The notes under the pieces are model-generated. The model was not told where the DNA came from. It searched no databases and saw only the letters and a list, made by a program, of their open reading frames with translations. The position numbers and the translations under genes were made by a program. Shown piece by piece: positions 52,456 through 61,340 of a DNA stretch of 64,000 nucleotides (positions are counted from its first letter, which is position 1; each line of letters begins with the position of its first letter). The DNA comes from Lutibaculum sp963816555 (lineage in GTDB: Bacteria; Pseudomonadota; Alphaproteobacteria; Rhizobiales; Tepidamorphaceae). The stretch lies in assembly GCA_963816555.1 (NCBI GenBank), contig CAWFLD010000002.1, positions 434,001 through 498,000 on the forward strand. Direction: 5' to 3'.

Positions 52456-53322
52456 GTGGCCGCCATTCCCGCCAACACCCGTCCGCTCGAGGGGCCCGCG
52501 CCGCGGCTGAAATCGCCTCCGGGCACGACCGACTGCCACATGCACATCTATTCGCCGGGCCACGAGGCGCAGCCGGGCGGCCCGCCGATCGCCGAGCTCG
52601 CAACCGTCGAGGACTACGAGGTGGTGGCCCGCCGGCTGGGGCTCGAGCGCGTCGTCGTGGTGCAGGCGAACTCCTACCAGTTCGACAACCGCGCGACGCT
52701 GCAGGCGCTCGAGCGGTTCGGAAAGGCGAGGGCGAGGGCGGTCGTCGCCTTGCGGCCGGACACCCCGGCGGCCGAGCTGAGGGACATGCACGAGCGCGGC
52801 GTGCGGGGCGCGCGGATCATGAACCTGCCGGGCGGCGCGACGTCGATCGCCGACATGAAGCCGGTCGAGCGGATGGCCCGCGAGATGGGCTGGAGCCTGA
52901 TCGTGCAGCTCGACGGGCGCGAGATCGAGGGGCACCTGGCCGCCCTCGAGGCGATCGGCACCGACTACGTCATCGATCACGTCGGCAAGTTCCTCGAGCC
53001 CGTCGCGGCGGACGACCCGCGGGTCGACCGGATCCTCCGCCTCATCGACCGGGGCAACGCCTGGTTCAAGCTGTGCGGCGCCTACGAGACGAGCCGCAGC
53101 GGCGCCCCCCGCTTCGACGACGTCGGCGCGGTCGCCCGCCGCGTCGTCCGGCACGCGCCCGAGCGCGTCGTCTGGGGCTCGAACTGGCCGCATGTCGGCG
53201 TGCCGCGGGAGCAGTATCCCGACGATGCGGAGCTGCTCGACGTGCTGCTCGACTGGGCGCCCTCGGAGGAGACGCGCCGGAAGATCCTCGTCGACAACCC
53301 GGCGCGGCTCTACGGCTTCTGA
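52456..53322 (+). CDS. gli: D-galactarolactone isomerase (amidohydrolase superfamily)
   Basis: A 288-residue TIM-barrel protein: TTDCHMHIYSPGHEAQPGG holds the H-x-H, ERVVVVQANSYQFDNRATLQ, GVRGARIMNLPGGATSI, DYVIDHVGKFLEPVAADDPR and ERVVWGSNWPHVGVPREQYP. The final motif has Asn where metal-dependent amidohydrolases have Asp (WGSNWPH), in keeping with a lactone isomerase reported not to need a metal. It interconverts the 1,5- and 1,4-galactarolactones so that Udh product reaches Gci. GTG start at 52456, 2 bp after the gci stop; third gene of the kdgD operon. The frame is intact. Confidence 0.88.
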   Translation: MAAIPANTRPLEGPAPRLKSPPGTTDCHMHIYSPGHEAQPGGPPIAELATVEDYEVVARRLGLERVVVVQANSYQFDNRATLQALERFGKARARAVVALRPDTPAAELRDMHERGVRGARIMNLPGGATSIADMKPVERMAREMGWSLIVQLDGREIEGHLAALEAIGTDYVIDHVGKFLEPVAADDPRVDRILRLIDRGNAWFKLCGAYETSRSGAPRFDDVGAVARRVVRHAPERVVWGSNWPHVGVPREQYPDDAELLDVLLDWAPSEETRRKILVDNPARLYGF

Positions 53323-53335
53323 AGGCGCCGGCGCG

Positions 53336-54058
53336 TCAGCGCCCGTTCGCCTCGCGCCACTGCCTGAACGCCTCCAGGTTGCGCTCGTCGGTCGGCGGGT
53401 AGAGCCCGACGATCGTGTCGCCGGCCAGCACGCGTTCGGCCACGAAGTCCTCGAAGACCGTCATCTCCCACGTCTCGTCCGCGATCTCGTCGGCGAGGTG
53501 CGCGGGGATGACGACGACCCCTTCCGCGTCGCCCACGACGACGTCGCCCGGGAAGACGGCGACGTCGCCGCAGCCGATCGGCACGTCGATGTCGATCGCC
53601 TGGTGGCGGATGAGGTTCGTCGGCGCCGCGGGGCGGCAGTGATAGGCGGGAAAGTCGAGCTCGGCGATGCCCGGGCTGTCGCGGAAGCCGCCATCCGTCA
53701 CGATGCCGGCCGCGCCGCGGGCCATCAGCCGCGCCACGAGGATGCCGCCGGCGCTCGCCGCGCGCGCGTCCCGCCGGCTGTCGATCATCATGACGTGGCC
53801 TTCCGGGCAGCGCTCGATGGCGGCGCGCTGCGGGTGCTCGGGGTTGCGGAAGACCGAGAGGTCGTTCAGGTCCTCCCGCGCGGGGATGTAGCGCAGGGTG
53901 AAGGCGGGGCCGACCATGTTGCGGCCCTTCGCGTCGATCGGGTGGACGTCCTGCAGGAACGTGTTGCGCAGGCCGCGCTTGAAGAGCGCGGTGGTGATCG
54001 TGGCGCAGCTCACCCCCATCAGCTTCTCGCGCGTCTCGGGACGCAGGGTCGCGGTCAT
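53336..54058 (-). CDS. RraA-like protein, putative 2-keto acid aldolase/decarboxylase
   Basis: A 240-residue protein of the RraA/HMG-aldolase fold: VSCATITTALFKRGLRNTFL, MVGPAFTLRYIPAREDL, GHVMMIDSRRDARAASAGGI, ARGAAGIVTDGGFRDSPGIA (Arg and Asp of the metal and pyruvate site) and IPIGCGDVAVFPGDVVVGD-like sequence (here VPIGCGDVAVFPGDVV). In aldolases of this fold the G-G-x-x-R-D motif binds Mg and the keto acid. Next to a sugar-acid dehydratase it probably cleaves a 2-keto-3-deoxy acid to pyruvate or hydroxypyruvate plus an aldehyde; a purely structural RraA role is less likely. The frame is intact, 24 bp after the dehydratase gene. Confidence 0.78.
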   Translation of the reverse strand: MTATLRPETREKLMGVSCATITTALFKRGLRNTFLQDVHPIDAKGRNMVGPAFTLRYIPAREDLNDLSVFRNPEHPQRAAIERCPEGHVMMIDSRRDARAASAGGILVARLMARGAAGIVTDGGFRDSPGIAELDFPAYHCRPAAPTNLIRHQAIDIDVPIGCGDVAVFPGDVVVGDAEGVVVIPAHLADEIADETWEMTVFEDFVAERVLAGDTIVGLYPPTDERNLEAFRQWREANGR

Positions 54059-54081
54059 CGGCAGGCCTCCTCGGCGCGGGT

Positions 54082-55816
54082 TCAGAAGATGTCGGGTTCG
54101 GGCGTGCGCTCGCCGGGAATCGTCTCGAGCACGTCGAAGTCGCAGCCGCGGTCGGCCTGGGTGATGTGGCGGCTGAAGATCGCGCCCCAGCCCCGCTCGA
54201 AGCGCGGCGCCGGCGGCCGCCACTCCGCCCGTCGCCGGGCGAGCTCGTCCTCGTCGACGAGCATCTCGATCGACCGGGCCGGCACGTCGACCCGCACGAT
54301 GTCGCCCGTGCGCAGCAGCGCGAGCGGCCCGCCGACATGGGCCTCCGGCGCGACGTGCAGGATGCAGGCGCCGTAGGAGGTGCCGCTCATGCGCGCGTCG
54401 GAGATCCGGATCATGTCGCGGACGCCCTCCTTCAGGAGCTTCGACGGGATCGGCAGCATGCCCCACTCGGGCATGCCGGGGCCTCCTTGCGGCCCCGCGT
54501 TGCGCAGCACCAGGACGTCGCGCTCGCTCACCTCGAGCGTCTCGTCCTCCACGGCCGCCTTGAGCTCGGGGTAGCTGTCGAAGACGAGGGCGCGGCCCTC
54601 GCTGCGCAGGAGATGCGGCGCGCAGGCCGACGGCTTGATCACGCAGCCGTCGGGGGCGAGGTTGCCCTTGAGCACGGCGAGCGCGCCTTCCGGATAGACG
54701 GGGTTCGACAGCGGCCGGATCACGTCCGCGTCGATCACCTCGGCGCCATGAAGCGTCTCGCCGAGCGTGTGCCCGCTCACCGTCCGCGCGGACAGGTCGA
54801 GCCGGTCGCCGAGCTGCGCCATCAGCGCCCGCAGGCCGCCGGCATAGTAGAAGTCCTCCATCAGGTACTTGTCGCCGCTCGGCCGGATGTTCGCGATCAC
54901 CGGCGTCGTGCGGCCGAGACGGTCGAGGTCGTCGAGGGTCAGCGGGATGCCGGCCCTGCGCGCGATCGCGATCAGGTGGATGACGGCATTCGTCGAGCAG
55001 CCGGTCGCCATCGCGACGACGGCGGCGTTGGTCACGGCGCCCTGCGTGACGATGTCCGCCGGCACGAGGTTCTCCCGGACCATGCCGACGATGCGGCGCC
55101 CCGTCGCGCCGGCGAGCCGGACGTGGTTCGAAATCCGCCGCGGGGATGGAGCTCGCGCCCGGCAGGGTCAGGCCCAGCGCCTCGGCGAGCGCGGTCATCG
55201 TCGAGGCCGTGCCCATCGTCATGCAGTGGCCGTAGGAGCGCGCGATGCCGGCCTCGAGCCCCGTCCACTCCTCCGCCGACAGCCTGCCGGAGCGGCGCTC
55301 GTCCCAGTACTTCCAGGCGTCCGACCCGGAGCCGAGCGCCTGTCCCCTGTAGTTGCCGCGCAGCATCGGCCCCGCCGGCAGGAAGATCGCCGGCAGGCCC
55401 ATGCTGATGGCGCCCATCACGAGCCCCGGCGTGGTCTTGTCGCAGCCGCCCATCAGCACGGCGCCATCGACCGGGTGCGAGCGCAAGAGCTCCTCGGTCT
55501 CCATCGCCAGCATGTTGCGGTAGAGCATGGTCGTGGGCTTCACGAAGCTCTCCGACAGCGACAGCGCCGGCAGCTCGAGCGGCAGGCCGCCCGCCTGCAG
55601 CACGCCGCGCTTCACGTCCTCCACGCGGTCCTTGAAGTGCATGTGGCAGGGCTGCGCGTCGGACCAGGTGTTGAGGATCGCGATCACGGGCTTGCCGGCC
55701 CAGTCCTCCGGCGCGTAGCCCATCTGCATCATCCGCGAGCGATGCCCGAAGGAGCGGAGGTCGTCGGGCTCGAACCAGCGGGCGCTGCGGAGCTTGCGGT
55801 CGGTGTCGTTGTTCAA
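54082..55816 (-). CDS. IlvD/Edd family sugar-acid dehydratase, one frameshift
   Basis: About 578 residues with a 2Fe-2S or 4Fe-4S cluster. SARWFEPDDLRSFGHRSRMM, ILNTWSDAQPCHMHFKDRVE (first cluster Cys), VLMGGCDKTTPGLVMGAISM (second), SYGHCMTMGTASTMTALAEA (third), ATGCSTNAVIHLIAIARRAG, and DARMSGTSYGACILHVAPEA are the family blocks. It resembles L-arabinonate and other pentonate/hexonate dehydratases rather than IlvD. One extra base near 55131 breaks the frame in the AADSNHVRLAG segment. TTG start at 55816, overlapping the SMP-30 stop (TTGA). It dehydrates an aldonate to a 2-keto-3-deoxy acid; the precise sugar is unknown. Confidence 0.88.
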
Positions 55817-56769
55817 TCCCGGCTCCGTGGGTTTCCGCTGGGAGGTCCGAAGGGGGCGAGGGGGCGGCCGCGGAAGCCGCTGTCGGCTGCCATCAGCCGT
55901 CCGCCGCCGCCGTCGCCGTCCTTCGACGTGAGGTAGATGCGCGAGAGGTCGGGTCCGCCGAAGGCGATTTTCGTCGGGTCGTGCATCGGCGTGGCGAGGT
56001 CGAACGCAGGACCGCCGTCCGGTCGCCAGACGCGGATGAAGCCGCCGTCGACCCCGGCGGACCAGTAGTTGCCGTCCGCGTCGACCGCGCCGCCGTCGGG
56101 CCGGCCGCGCGCGCCGTCGTCGACCGCCAGCACGCGGCGCTCGCCGGGCAGCCCGGTGGCCGGGTCGAGCGGGGCGGTCCAGATCGTGCGGATCTCGCGG
56201 TGGGTGTCGGACCAGTAGATCAGGCCGCGCTGCTCGTCGACGGCGAGGCCGTTGGGCGTGCGCATGCCGCTCTCGATCACGGTCACGCGGAAATCGGGGT
56301 CGATCCGCAGGATCCGGCCGACCGCGCGCTCGTTCCTCAGGTCCATCGTGCTCGCCCAGAGGCGGCCCGCGGCGTCGGTCGTCGCGTCGTTGAACCGCAC
56401 GCCTTCGTCTTCGAGCGGCAGGAGCTGCTCGAGCGCGCCCGAGGACGGATCGAAGGCGAAGAGCCCGCTCTCGAGGCCGACGGCGACGCCGCCGCGGGAG
56501 AGCGGGACGACGAAGCCGATCTCCTCCGGCATCGGCCAGTGCTCCGTCGCGCCGTCCGCGGCCGCCGTGCGGAAGAGGCGCCGGCCGGTCACGTCGACCC
56601 ACCAGACGCAGTCCTCCTCCGCCGACCAGACCGGGCTTTCGCCCAGCGTCGCGGTTGCCTCGCCGAGCGGCGCGAAGTCCCCAGCCGTCACGTCCGCCTG
56701 CAGCGTCTCCTCCCCGTGTGCGGGTGCCGGATCGAGCGGGCACCACATGTTCGTTGACTTCATCATCAT
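55813..56769 (-). CDS. SMP-30/gluconolactonase family sugar lactonase
   Basis: About 318 residues forming a six-bladed propeller: LGESPVWSAEEDCVWWVDVT (metal Glu), PEEIGFVVPLSRGGVAVGL, RFNDATTDAAGRLWASTMDL (Asn-Asp), TPNGLAVDEQRGLIYWSDTH (Asn ligand) and GARGRPDGGAVDADGNYWSA (Asp-Gly). The metal ligands Glu, Asn, Asn and Asp expected of the family are all visible. The frame is intact. The start at 56769 is only 8 bp from the inverted repeat at 56777, so the message would have almost no leader; the Met at residue 8 is an alternative start. It would open an aldonolactone before the dehydratase. No sugar dehydrogenase is adjacent, so the lactone must come from elsewhere. Confidence 0.85.
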   Translation of the reverse strand: MMMKSTNMWCPLDPAPAHGEETLQADVTAGDFAPLGEATATLGESPVWSAEEDCVWWVDVTGRRLFRTAAADGATEHWPMPEEIGFVVPLSRGGVAVGLESGLFAFDPSSGALEQLLPLEDEGVRFNDATTDAAGRLWASTMDLRNERAVGRILRIDPDFRVTVIESGMRTPNGLAVDEQRGLIYWSDTHREIRTIWTAPLDPATGLPGERRVLAVDDGARGRPDGGAVDADGNYWSAGVDGGFIRVWRPDGGPAFDLATPMHDPTKIAFGGPDLSRIYLTSKDGDGGGGRLMAADSGFRGRPLAPFGPPSGNPRSRD

Positions 56770-56776
56770 CCGTTTC

Positions 56777-56795
56777 TAGTATCTCAGCAATACTA
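56777..56795. promoter_or_regulatory. Inverted-repeat operator candidate between SMP-30 and TRAP genes
   Basis: TAGTAT-N7-ATACTA, perfect 6-bp arms, in a 76-bp divergent gap that is strikingly AT-rich (ending AATATCAATTT). It lies between the lactonase operon and the TRAP operon that ends with a GntR gene, so it is the natural binding site for that regulator. Seen directly as a repeat; function inferred. Confidence 0.55.
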
Positions 56796-56845
56796 AAATA
56801 TCAATTTGCCGGAGCGAACCGGCCTTTGGAGGGGAGGACCACCAC

Positions 56846-57826
56846 ATGAAGCCGTCCGTGAAATCGTTCGGGCTCGCGCTCGCCGTCGCCTGCGGCCTCG
56901 CGCTCGCCGGCCAGGCGCAGGCCGCGACCACGCTGCGCATCGGCACCGTGCTCGCGCCCGACGACCCGATGGGGCAGGGGCTGGAGAAGTTCAAGAAGGA
57001 CGTCGAGGAGGCGACGAAGGGCGAGGTCCAGGTGGAGGTCTTCCACAACTCCCAGCTCGGCGACACGACCGAGATGATCGACCAGGCCCGCGCCGGCGCG
57101 AATGTCGGCACCGTGACCGACGTCGCCAGGCTTTCCACCTTCGTGCCGTCGCTCGCCATCATGTCGGCGCCGTTCCTGTTCGACACCTACGAGGACGCCG
57201 ACACGTTCTCCCGGTCGAAGGAGTACCTCGCCTGGGGCGACGAGCTGAAGGACAAGGCCGGCCTCGTGATGCTGGCGTCGAACTGGTACCAGGGCGCCCG
57301 CCACGCGCTGACCCAGAAGCCGGTCTCGAAGCCCGAGGACCTCAAGGGCGTGAAGATGCGCACGATCGGCGCGCCGGTCTGGATCGAGACGATCCGGGCG
57401 ATGGGCGCCGAGCCGACGCCGATGCCGTGGGGCGAGGTCTACTCCGCGCTGCAGCTCGGCACGCTCGACGCGGCGGAGGCGCAGCCCACCGCGATCTGGG
57501 GCGCCAAGCTCTACGAGGTCGTGAAGTACGTCACGAAGACCGGCCATATCCAGCTCGTCACCGCCCTCGTCGTCGGCGCCGACACCTGGGACCAGATCTC
57601 GCCCGAGAACCAGAAGATCGTGCGCGACCTCGCCGTCGAGGACGGCCGCTACGCCTCCGACCTGACGATCAAGCTCGGCGACAAGGCGCTCGAGGACGTG
57701 GCGGCGGCCGGCGTGACGGTGAGCGACGTCGACCTCGCCCCGTTCAAGGCGGCGGTCGCCCCGGTCTACAAGAAGCTCGACCTCGAGAAGGAGGCCGACA
57801 TCGTGAAGCAGGTGCTGGCCCGCTAG
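56846..57826 (+). CDS. TRAP transporter substrate-binding protein (DctP-like), module C
   Basis: A 326-residue periplasmic binding protein. Signal peptide MKPSVKSFGLALAVACGLAL with cleavage near GQAQA. LRIGTVLAPDDPMGQGLEKF, VQVEVFHNSQLGDTTEMIDQ, LAIMSAPFLFDTYEDADTF, LKGVKMRTIGAPVWIETIRA with the carboxylate-binding Arg, and GAEPTPMPWGEVYSALQLGT are family blocks. The frame is intact, and the ATG at 56846 is preceded by GGAGGGGAGG. It is the first gene of the plus-strand operon and opposes the lactonase/dehydratase operon across a shared control region, so the solute is probably an aldonate or a related sugar acid. Confidence 0.92.
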   Translation: MKPSVKSFGLALAVACGLALAGQAQAATTLRIGTVLAPDDPMGQGLEKFKKDVEEATKGEVQVEVFHNSQLGDTTEMIDQARAGANVGTVTDVARLSTFVPSLAIMSAPFLFDTYEDADTFSRSKEYLAWGDELKDKAGLVMLASNWYQGARHALTQKPVSKPEDLKGVKMRTIGAPVWIETIRAMGAEPTPMPWGEVYSALQLGTLDAAEAQPTAIWGAKLYEVVKYVTKTGHIQLVTALVVGADTWDQISPENQKIVRDLAVEDGRYASDLTIKLGDKALEDVAAAGVTVSDVDLAPFKAAVAPVYKKLDLEKEADIVKQVLAR

Positions 57827-57846
57827 CGCCCCGGGAGCACGAGGCC

Positions 57847-58338
57847 GTGGCCCACCTCATCCCGAACCGCCCGCGCCCGTGGGCCATCTACCAGCGCATC
57901 GAATATGCCTGCGCCGCCCTTCTCCTGAGCCTCGTCGTCCTGCTGGTCGGGCTCGCTTCGGTGGCGCGGGCGCTCGATGCGCCGATCATCTGGTCGGTCG
58001 AGGTCGCGCAGCTCTTCTTCATCTGGATCTGCATGATCGCGGCCGACCTCGCGCTGCAGGAGAAGCGCCATTTCGGCCTGTCCATCCTGCTCGACAGCCT
58101 GCCGCCGCGCGCCCGGCGCGTGGCGGACCTCGTGAACAACCTGATCCTCGTGGGCCTCCTGGCCTTCCTCCTGGTCTACGCGGTGCGCAACACGATCCTC
58201 ATGCATCCCCGCCTCGACGGAGCGATCCAGATGCACTCCTCCTACATCCATGCGGCGATGCCTGTCGGCATCGTGCTGATGCTGCGCACGCTCTGCGTCG
58301 AGATCTACCGCGACGTCAGGCACTGGAGCGTCGCCTGA
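57847..58338 (+). CDS. TRAP transporter small permease (DctQ-like), module C
   Basis: A 163-residue four-helix protein: RIEYACAALLLSLVVLLVGL, IIWSVEVAQLFFIWICMIAA, DLALQEKRHFGLSILLDSLP (the conserved K-R-H/HFG loop) and YIHAAMPVGIVLMLRTLCVE. GTG start at 57847, 20 bp after the binding-protein stop. It ends within the ATG of the large permease (TGATG), so the two are coupled. The frame is intact. Confidence 0.9.
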   Translation: MAHLIPNRPRPWAIYQRIEYACAALLLSLVVLLVGLASVARALDAPIIWSVEVAQLFFIWICMIAADLALQEKRHFGLSILLDSLPPRARRVADLVNNLILVGLLAFLLVYAVRNTILMHPRLDGAIQMHSSYIHAAMPVGIVLMLRTLCVEIYRDVRHWSVA

Positions 58339-59619
58339 TGCTCTCGCTGATCGGCGTTCTCTTCGTCGTCTTTCTCGTGGCGGGTCTTCCCGTCGCCTTC
58401 GCGCTGATGATCGCGGCGATCCCGGTCTTCGTCCTCACCGGCACGATGCCGCCGACCGTCGCGCTGCAGAAGATGGCGACGGCGACGCAGAACTTCCCGC
58501 TTCTCGCCGTCCCCTTCTTCATCCTCGCCGGCAACCTGATGAACGCCACCGGCATCACCGAGCGCCTCGTCAGGTTCGCGCGGCTGCTGACGGGCTGGAT
58601 GGCGGGCGGTCTCGCCCAGGTCTCGATCGTCCTGAGCTTCATGATGGGCGGCATCTCCGGCTCGGCGGTGGCGGACGCCTCGATGGAGGCGCGCCTTCTC
58701 GGCCCGAGCATGCTGGAGCAGGGCTATTCCAAGGGCTCGACGGCGGCGATCCTCGCCTTCGGCTCGATCATCACCGCCACGATCCCGCCGGGCATCGGGC
58801 TCATCCTGTTCGGCTTCATCAACGAGGTGTCGATCGGCCGGCTCTTCCTGGCGGGCGTCGTTCCCGGAATCCTCCTCACCGTCATCCTCATGGTCACGAC
58901 CTGGCTGGTGGCGCGCCGGCGCGGCTATCGCCCCGACCTGCCGCGCGTCCCGGCGGCCCGCGAGCTGTGGGAGAGCTTCGTCGACAGCATCTGGGCGCTC
59001 GCCTTCCCGGTGATCCTCATCGTGGGCTTCCGCTTCGGCCTCTTCACGGCGACGGAGGCGGGGGCGTTCCTCGTCTTCTACGCGCTCTTCATCGGCGCGG
59101 TCGTCTACCGCGAGCTGACGCTTCAGCGCATGTACGAGGCGCTCAAGGCCTCCGATCACCGATCTCGGGCTCGTGATGCTGCTCATCATGATGGCGGCGG
59201 TGCTGGGCTATGCCGTCACCATCGAGCGCGCGCCGCAGCAGATCACCGAGTACGTCACCACGCTGACGACCGACCCCGCGATGATGCTCCTGCTCGTCGT
59301 CGGTCTCCTCGTCGTCAGCGGCATGTTCCTCGAGGGCGCGGCCAACATCCTGCTGGTGACCCCGATCGTCATGCCGGTGCTCGTCCACGCCGGCTACGAT
59401 CCCGTGCATCTCGGCATACTGATGGTCGCCCTCATCAATTTCGGCGGCCTGACCCCGCCGGTGGGCGTCATCATGTTCACGGTCTGCGGCATCCTGAACT
59501 GCAAGACCGGCGCCTTCACGATGGCGTCGATCCCCTTCTTCGTCGCGATCGCCGTGTTCTTCCTGCTGCTCGCCGCGTTCCCGGCGCTGTCGCTGTTCCT
59601 GCCGGGCATGCTGATGTAA
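58338..59619 (+). CDS. TRAP transporter large permease (DctM-like), module C, one frameshift
   Basis: About 426 residues of a 12-helix permease: IGVLFVVFLVAGLPVAFALM, LLAVPFFILAGNLMNATGIT, SFMMGGISGSAVADASMEAR, ITATIPPGIGLILFGFINEV, then after correction TDLGLVMLLIMMAAVLGYAV, GMFLEGAANILLVTPIVMPV and NFGGLTPPVGVIMFTVCGIL. One extra G at 59154, inside TCC-G-ATC, breaks the frame. It starts at 58338 in the stop of the small permease. It completes the tripartite importer. Confidence 0.92.
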
Positions 59620-59661
59620 GTCGGGCAGCGCCCGGAGATCACGCCAGAGGGAAGCGGCACC

Positions 59662-60381
59662 GTGAACGACCACATCTTCGGAAAGTCCGATCTCTTCGCC
59701 GCCTCGCGCGCCGCGGGCGGCTCGGCGGGGCCGGCCTCGGCGCGGCTCTACGCCGACCTGCGCGCGCGCATCGTCCGGCTCGAGCTCGCCCCCGACACGA
59801 CGCTCGACCGCTCCGAGCTCGCCGCCCGCTACGAGGTCAGCCAGTCGCCGGTGCGCGAGGCCGTGCTGCGCCTCGAGCAGGACGGCCTCGTCCAGTCCTT
59901 TCCCCAGTCGCGCACCGTCGTCACACGGATCGACGTCGTCCGCATCCGCGAGGAGCACTTCCTCCGCGTCGCGGTCGAGAGCGAGGTGGTGCGCCAGCTC
60001 GCCGAGACGCCGGACCCGGCCGTCGTCACGAAGCTCAAGGGGCTCCTGCGCCTGCAGGAGGCGCTGGTCGGCGACGTCGAGCAGGCGGATCTCTTCAAGC
60101 AGCTCGACGAGGCCTTCCACGAGGCGCTCTTCGAGGCCGTCGGCCAGACGAACCTGCACCGCCACATCGTGGCGCGGTCCGGCCACCTCGCGCGCGTCAG
60201 GACGCTCGACCTGCCGAAGGAGGGCAAGATGCGGGCGGTGCTCGACGGGCACCAGGCGATCGTCGAGGCCATCGCCGCCGGCGACCCGGCGGCCGCGACG
60301 CTCGCGATGCGGCGGCACCTCTCGGGCACGATCGAGCGCCTGCCGGGCCTGCGCGCCGAGCGCCCCGACTTCTTCTCGTGA
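59662..60381 (+). CDS. GntR-family regulator with FCD domain, module C
   Basis: A 239-residue regulator. The winged helix reads LYADLRARIVRLELAPDTTL, DRSELAARYEVSQSPVREAV and LRLEQDGLVQSFPQSRTVVT. The FCD domain reads IREEHFLRVAVESEVVRQLA, QLDEAFHEALFEAVGQTNLH and VLDGHQAIVEAIAAGDPAAA with His ligands. GTG start at 59662 after AGAGGGAAG. The frame is intact; it is last in the TRAP operon and probably acts at the TAGTAT-N7-ATACTA repeat upstream. The effector is probably the aldonate or a keto-deoxy intermediate. Confidence 0.87.
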   Translation: MNDHIFGKSDLFAASRAAGGSAGPASARLYADLRARIVRLELAPDTTLDRSELAARYEVSQSPVREAVLRLEQDGLVQSFPQSRTVVTRIDVVRIREEHFLRVAVESEVVRQLAETPDPAVVTKLKGLLRLQEALVGDVEQADLFKQLDEAFHEALFEAVGQTNLHRHIVARSGHLARVRTLDLPKEGKMRAVLDGHQAIVEAIAAGDPAAATLAMRRHLSGTIERLPGLRAERPDFFS

Positions 60382-60448
60382 GGCTTCGGTTCTCGCTCTC
60401 CTGCAGGCGCTGAGAAGCTGACGCGGGGGCGGGGCCCGCAGCCTGCCG

Positions 60449-61336
60449 TCAGCGCGATCGCGGATCGAGCGCGTCGCGCAGGCCGTCGCCGAGCAGGTTG
60501 AAGGACAGCACGGTGACGAAGATCGCCATGCCGGGCCAGACCGCCATCCACGGCGCGTTGACGAGGAAGCGCTGCGCCGAGTTCAGCATCGAGCCCCAGC
60601 TCGGCGCCGGAGGCTGCTGCCCGAGGCCGAGGAACGACATGCTGGCTTCGGCGATGATCGCCGTGGCGATCGTCAGGGTCGCCTGGACGAGGATCTGCGG
60701 CAGCACGTTCGGCAGGATGTGGCGGAAGGCGATCCGGCGGTGCGGGTTGCCGATGGCGCGGGCGGCGTCGACATAGTCCTCCGCCTTCACGCTCAGCACC
60801 TGGCCCCGCGTCAGCCGGATGAAGAGGGGCGTCGCGGTGATGCCGATCGCGATCATCGCGTTCGTCAGGCTCGGGCCGAGGAAGGCGGCCAGGGCGATCG
60901 CCAGGATGAGGAACGGGCAGGCGAGCATCGCGTCGGTGAAGCGGCTGATGAGCGTGTCGACGAGCCCGCCGGCATAGCCGGATATCAGGCCGAGCGGCAC
61001 GCCGACGGCCATGGCGATGGCGACCGAGATGAGGCCGGCGGACAGCGAGGCGCGGGCCCCGAAGATGATGCGGGACAGAAGATCGCGGCCGAGCTCGTCC
61101 GTGCCGAACCAGTGGGCCGCCGACGGCGCCTGGCGCACGGCGGTCCAGGTCTGCGCCGCCGGCTCGTAGGGCGCGATGAGCGGGGCGAGCACCGCGATCA
61201 GGATCACGAACGTCACGACGAAGAGCCCGACCATGGCGCTCTTGCGCTTCTTCAGCCGCCGCCACAGCCGGTGGGCCCGCCCTTCGGGCAGGTCCTCGGC
61301 CTGCGCGGCCTCGAGACGGGGATAGGCTTCGGCCAT
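60449..61336 (-). CDS. Peptide/nickel-type ABC transporter permease (DppC-like), module D
   Basis: A 295-residue permease. The cytosolic N terminus ends in RLWRRLKKRKSAMVG. Helices follow, with VVTFVILIAVLAPLIAPYEP first. HWFGTDELGRDLLSRIIFGA is the hallmark, FLILAIALAAFLGPSLTNAM is a helix, and the EAA loop is DAARAIGNPHRRIAFRHILP. It ends LLGDGLRDALDPRSR. The frame is intact, 4 bp after the DppB stop. It is the last gene of the minus-strand module D operon and faces the GntR gene. Confidence 0.92.
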   Translation of the reverse strand: MAEAYPRLEAAQAEDLPEGRAHRLWRRLKKRKSAMVGLFVVTFVILIAVLAPLIAPYEPAAQTWTAVRQAPSAAHWFGTDELGRDLLSRIIFGARASLSAGLISVAIAMAVGVPLGLISGYAGGLVDTLISRFTDAMLACPFLILAIALAAFLGPSLTNAMIAIGITATPLFIRLTRGQVLSVKAEDYVDAARAIGNPHRRIAFRHILPNVLPQILVQATLTIATAIIAEASMSFLGLGQQPPAPSWGSMLNSAQRFLVNAPWMAVWPGMAIFVTVLSFNLLGDGLRDALDPRSR

Positions 61337-61340
61337 GGCG

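Noticed and set aside
53336..56746. A single 1,136-codon minus-strand frame covering SMP-30, dehydratase and RraA genes
   Set aside because: It only appears continuous because the stop codons lie in other frames; recognisable proteins start and stop inside it with overlapping stops and starts, and the frame changes mid-dehydratase.
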